From contig CAVUMC010000002.1 in NCBI GenBank assembly GCA_963742535.1, forward strand, positions 1-64,000: a stretch of DNA of 64,000 bases. Reading direction: 5' to 3'. The notes under the pieces were generated by a model. That model searched no databases. It saw nothing but the letters and a program-made list of their open reading frames with translations, and was not told the DNA's origin. Shown here piece by piece: positions 62,240 through 64,000 of the stretch; the first letter of the stretch is position 1, and every line of letters starts with the position of its first letter. This DNA is from VRUE01 sp963742535. GTDB lineage: Bacteria > Actinomycetota > Thermoleophilia > Solirubrobacterales > 70-9. The position numbers and the translations under genes were made by a program.

Positions 62240-62974
62240 TCAGCCACCGGCAGACGAACGGCCGGTGCGCTCCCGCATCTCGCCCGAAGCGGCACCGTCC
62301 GCGGGCTTCTCGCCGCCGTCGAGCTCGGCAATGCGCCGCTCGAGCTCGGCGATCCGCCGCGAGAGGGACTTGATCGCCTCGGCGATCGGGTCCGGCAGGT
62401 GAATCCAATCGGCGTCAGGACCCTCGACCCGTTTGCCCTCGACCTTGACTGGGTGGCCGGGATTACCGACCACCGTGGCGCCGGGTGGCACGTCCTCGAT
62501 GACGACGGTGTTGGCGCCGATCTTGGCGCCATCGCCGACCGCGATCGGGCCGAGCAGCTTGGCGCCCGAGCCGACGGTGACGTTGTCACCCAGGGTCGGG
62601 TGGCGCTTGCCGCGCTGAAAACCGGTGCCGCCCAGCGTCACCCCCTGATAGAGCGTCACCCGCTCGCCGATTTCCGCCGTCTCGCCGATCACCACGCCGG
62701 AGCCGTGGTCGATGAAGAGCTCGGGGCCGATCCTCGCCGCCGGGTGGATCTCGACGCCGGTGAAAGAGCGGGTCAGGTAGGCGAGGAAACCGGGCGCGAT
62801 CGGCACGCCGGCCTCGCGCAGGGCGTGGGCGAGGCGGTGGGCGAGCAGTGCCTGCACGCCACCCCAGCTGAGCAGGATCTCCAAGCTGGAGACCTGCTGC
62901 GCGGCAGGGTCGCGATCGCGCGCCGCGGCGACGTCGGCACGCACCTCGGAAACCAGCCTCTTCCAGCGGTTCAT
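62240..62974 (-). CDS. cysE: Serine O-acetyltransferase
   Basis: Acetylates serine for cysteine synthesis. Left-handed beta-helix of hexapeptide repeats, 244 residues. SFTGVEIHPAARIGPELFIDHGSGVVIGETAEIG (in two halves), TLYQGVTLGGTG and KRHPTLGDNVTVGSGAKLLG are diagnostic of the short EpsC/CysE type. The ~50-residue C-terminal extension ends in a short coiled coil (SRRIAELERRIAELDGG) and a charged tail. The ATG overlaps the cysK stop as ATGA. Confidence 0.94.
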   Translation of the reverse strand: MNRWKRLVSEVRADVAAARDRDPAAQQVSSLEILLSWGGVQALLAHRLAHALREAGVPIAPGFLAYLTRSFTGVEIHPAARIGPELFIDHGSGVVIGETAEIGERVTLYQGVTLGGTGFQRGKRHPTLGDNVTVGSGAKLLGPIAVGDGAKIGANTVVIEDVPPGATVVGNPGHPVKVEGKRVEGPDADWIHLPDPIAEAIKSLSRRIAELERRIAELDGGEKPADGAASGEMRERTGRSSAGG

Positions 62975-63894
62975 GGTGAGAAGAAGGGTAGGGACACGTA
63001 GCGCTCGCCTGAGTCACAAACGATCGTCACCACGCGCTTGCCCTCCATCTTCGGCCGCGCCGCGACCTCCAGCGCCGCCTTGACGTTGGCGCCAGCGGAG
63101 ATGCCGGCGAGTACGCCCTCGCGATGAGCCACCAGGCGCGCCGTCTCCAGCGCATCCTCATCGCCGATCGAGATCACCTCGTCGATGACGCTGCGATCAA
63201 GCACCTCGGGGACGAAGCCGGCGCCGATCCCCTGGATCTTGTGCGGACCCGGTCTGCCGCCGGAAAGCACCGGCGAGGTGGCCGGCTCGACCGCGACGAT
63301 CAGGGTCTCCGGGCTGCGTTCGCGCAGCACCTGGCCTACGCCGGTGATCGTGCCACCCGTGCCGACGCCAGCGACGAAGGCACCGATTTCACCCCCCGTG
63401 TCGCTCCAGATCTCCTCCGCCGTGGTGCGCCTGTGCACCGCCGGATTGGCGGGGTTGGAGAACTGCTGCGGCATGAAGCCCTTGCGCTGCTTGCAGATTT
63501 CCTCTGCCAGCTCGACCGCCTCGGTCATCCCGCCCAGCGAGGGCGTCTCACGCACCTCGGCGCCGTAAGCGCGGAGCAGCTTGGTCCGCTCTCGGCTCAT
63601 GCCCTCCGGCAAAGTAAGGATCAGCTCGTAGCCGCGCGCCGCGCAGACCATCGCCAGGGCGATTCCGGTGTTGCCGCTGGTCGGCTCGACGATCACCGAT
63701 TTGCCGGGCTCGATCAGACCCTCCGCCTCGGCGGCATCGATCATCGCCACCCCGATCCGGTCCTTGACCGAACCCCCTGGATTGAGCTGCTCGAGCTTGA
63801 CGTAGACCTCACCCGGCAGGCCCGCCCCCAATCGCGAGAGCGGGACCATCGGCGTGTTGCCGACGACCGCTGCGGCGCTATCCCCAACTGACAT
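62971..63894 (-). CDS. cysK: O-acetylserine sulfhydrylase (cysteine synthase A)
   Basis: PLP enzyme making cysteine from O-acetylserine and sulfide. 307 residues. Lys44 in NPGGSVKDRIG holds PLP; PTSGNTGIALAM (71-82) binds the substrate carboxylate; GVGTGGTITGVGQVL binds the phosphate; GIGAGFVPEVLD and ISAGANVKAAL follow. Upstream of and coupled to cysE, giving a compact serine-to-cysteine unit. An AGCCTA complement (TAGGCT, 63904-63909) 9 nt before the ATG may be its -10 box. Confidence 0.95.
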   Translation of the reverse strand: MSVGDSAAAVVGNTPMVPLSRLGAGLPGEVYVKLEQLNPGGSVKDRIGVAMIDAAEAEGLIEPGKSVIVEPTSGNTGIALAMVCAARGYELILTLPEGMSRERTKLLRAYGAEVRETPSLGGMTEAVELAEEICKQRKGFMPQQFSNPANPAVHRRTTAEEIWSDTGGEIGAFVAGVGTGGTITGVGQVLRERSPETLIVAVEPATSPVLSGGRPGPHKIQGIGAGFVPEVLDRSVIDEVISIGDEDALETARLVAHREGVLAGISAGANVKAALEVAARPKMEGKRVVTIVCDSGERYVSLPFFSP

Positions 63895-64000
63895 AGACGA
63901 AGAAGCCTAGAGCCGACGCACCCTTGATCGATTGACCACCGGATCCGTGGGACAAACCATCAATCGCTCGCTCCCCGGGCCGCGACCCACACCTTGGCCT
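63895..64000. other. Upstream region of cysK at the window edge
   Basis: 106 bp without a gene I can support. It holds the candidate cysK -10 box at 63904-63909. No cysteine-rich leader peptide or riboswitch is visible in the portion present. Confidence 0.4.

Overview
The window is a piece of chromosome from a high-GC actinobacterium, most likely class Thermoleophilia (Solirubrobacterales and relatives). The evidence is the high GC content, a mycobacterial-type SerC, a MenBACDEF menaquinone set, TyrZ-type TyrRS, GatCAB, an AbiEi/DUF559 protein, and a secreted repeat protein (14875-15687) of a kind I associate with that class. The placement is inferred from family resemblance, not from a tree. 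I see no phage, insertion sequence, CRISPR array or tRNA gene. The content is mostly core biosynthesis.

Layout. 1-228 is the end of an alpha/beta-hydrolase gene. 235-5489 is a complete rRNA operon on the minus strand (promoter, 16S, tRNA-free spacer, 23S, 5S, terminator), with paired processing stems around both large rRNAs. tyrS lies just upstream, divergent from a class A penicillin-binding protein. 9012-14789 is a minus-strand chain ilvE, (leader), cimA, degT, argH, mpg, mostly with overlapping or abutting ends. 15698-20069 is an XRE-cupin regulator, leuC, leuD, a Tam-like methyltransferase and leuB. 20260-23032 holds a DUF559 protein, leuA and a leucine-codon leader peptide. 24538-28935 holds serC, serA, a quinone-oxidoreductase-like gene, a terminator and an RTX-like secreted protein. 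29442-29713 is a gene-free inverted-repeat element. 29762-41569 interleaves branched-chain amino acid genes (ilvC, ilvBN) with menaquinone genes (menE, frameshifted; menB, menA, menC, menD; menF). 41650-47029 is a surface-glycan cluster: a UDP-sulfoquinovose synthase, two GT-C glycosyltransferases and a DUF2304-GT2 fusion. 47026-50183 holds a secreted sugar-dehydrogenase-like protein, a zinc-ribbon membrane protein and NDH-2. 50618-52195 is hisH-hisF. 52213-55381 is gatCAB. The right end holds a GMC oxidoreductase, pcrA, folD, a lipoprotein, cysE and cysK.

How it works together. Nearly the whole leucine/isoleucine/valine pathway lies within 32 kb: cimA, leuA, leuCD, leuB, ilvBN, ilvC and ilvE. 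ilvD and ilvA are not in the window. The presence of cimA suggests that isoleucine precursors come from pyruvate by the citramalate route. Ser and Cys synthesis (serC, serA, cysE, cysK) and menaquinone synthesis up to DHNA prenylation are also here, and NDH-2 would feed electrons to that quinone.

Most notable observations: a leuA leader peptide whose Leu codons are complementary to the leuA ribosome-binding site; a HisH with three changes at normally invariant positions; a Tam-like methyltransferase inside the leu operon; a palindrome over the NDH-2 promoter; two gene-scale inverted repeats; and a recurring TANNNT box 6-8 nt before start codons that points to widespread leaderless mRNAs.
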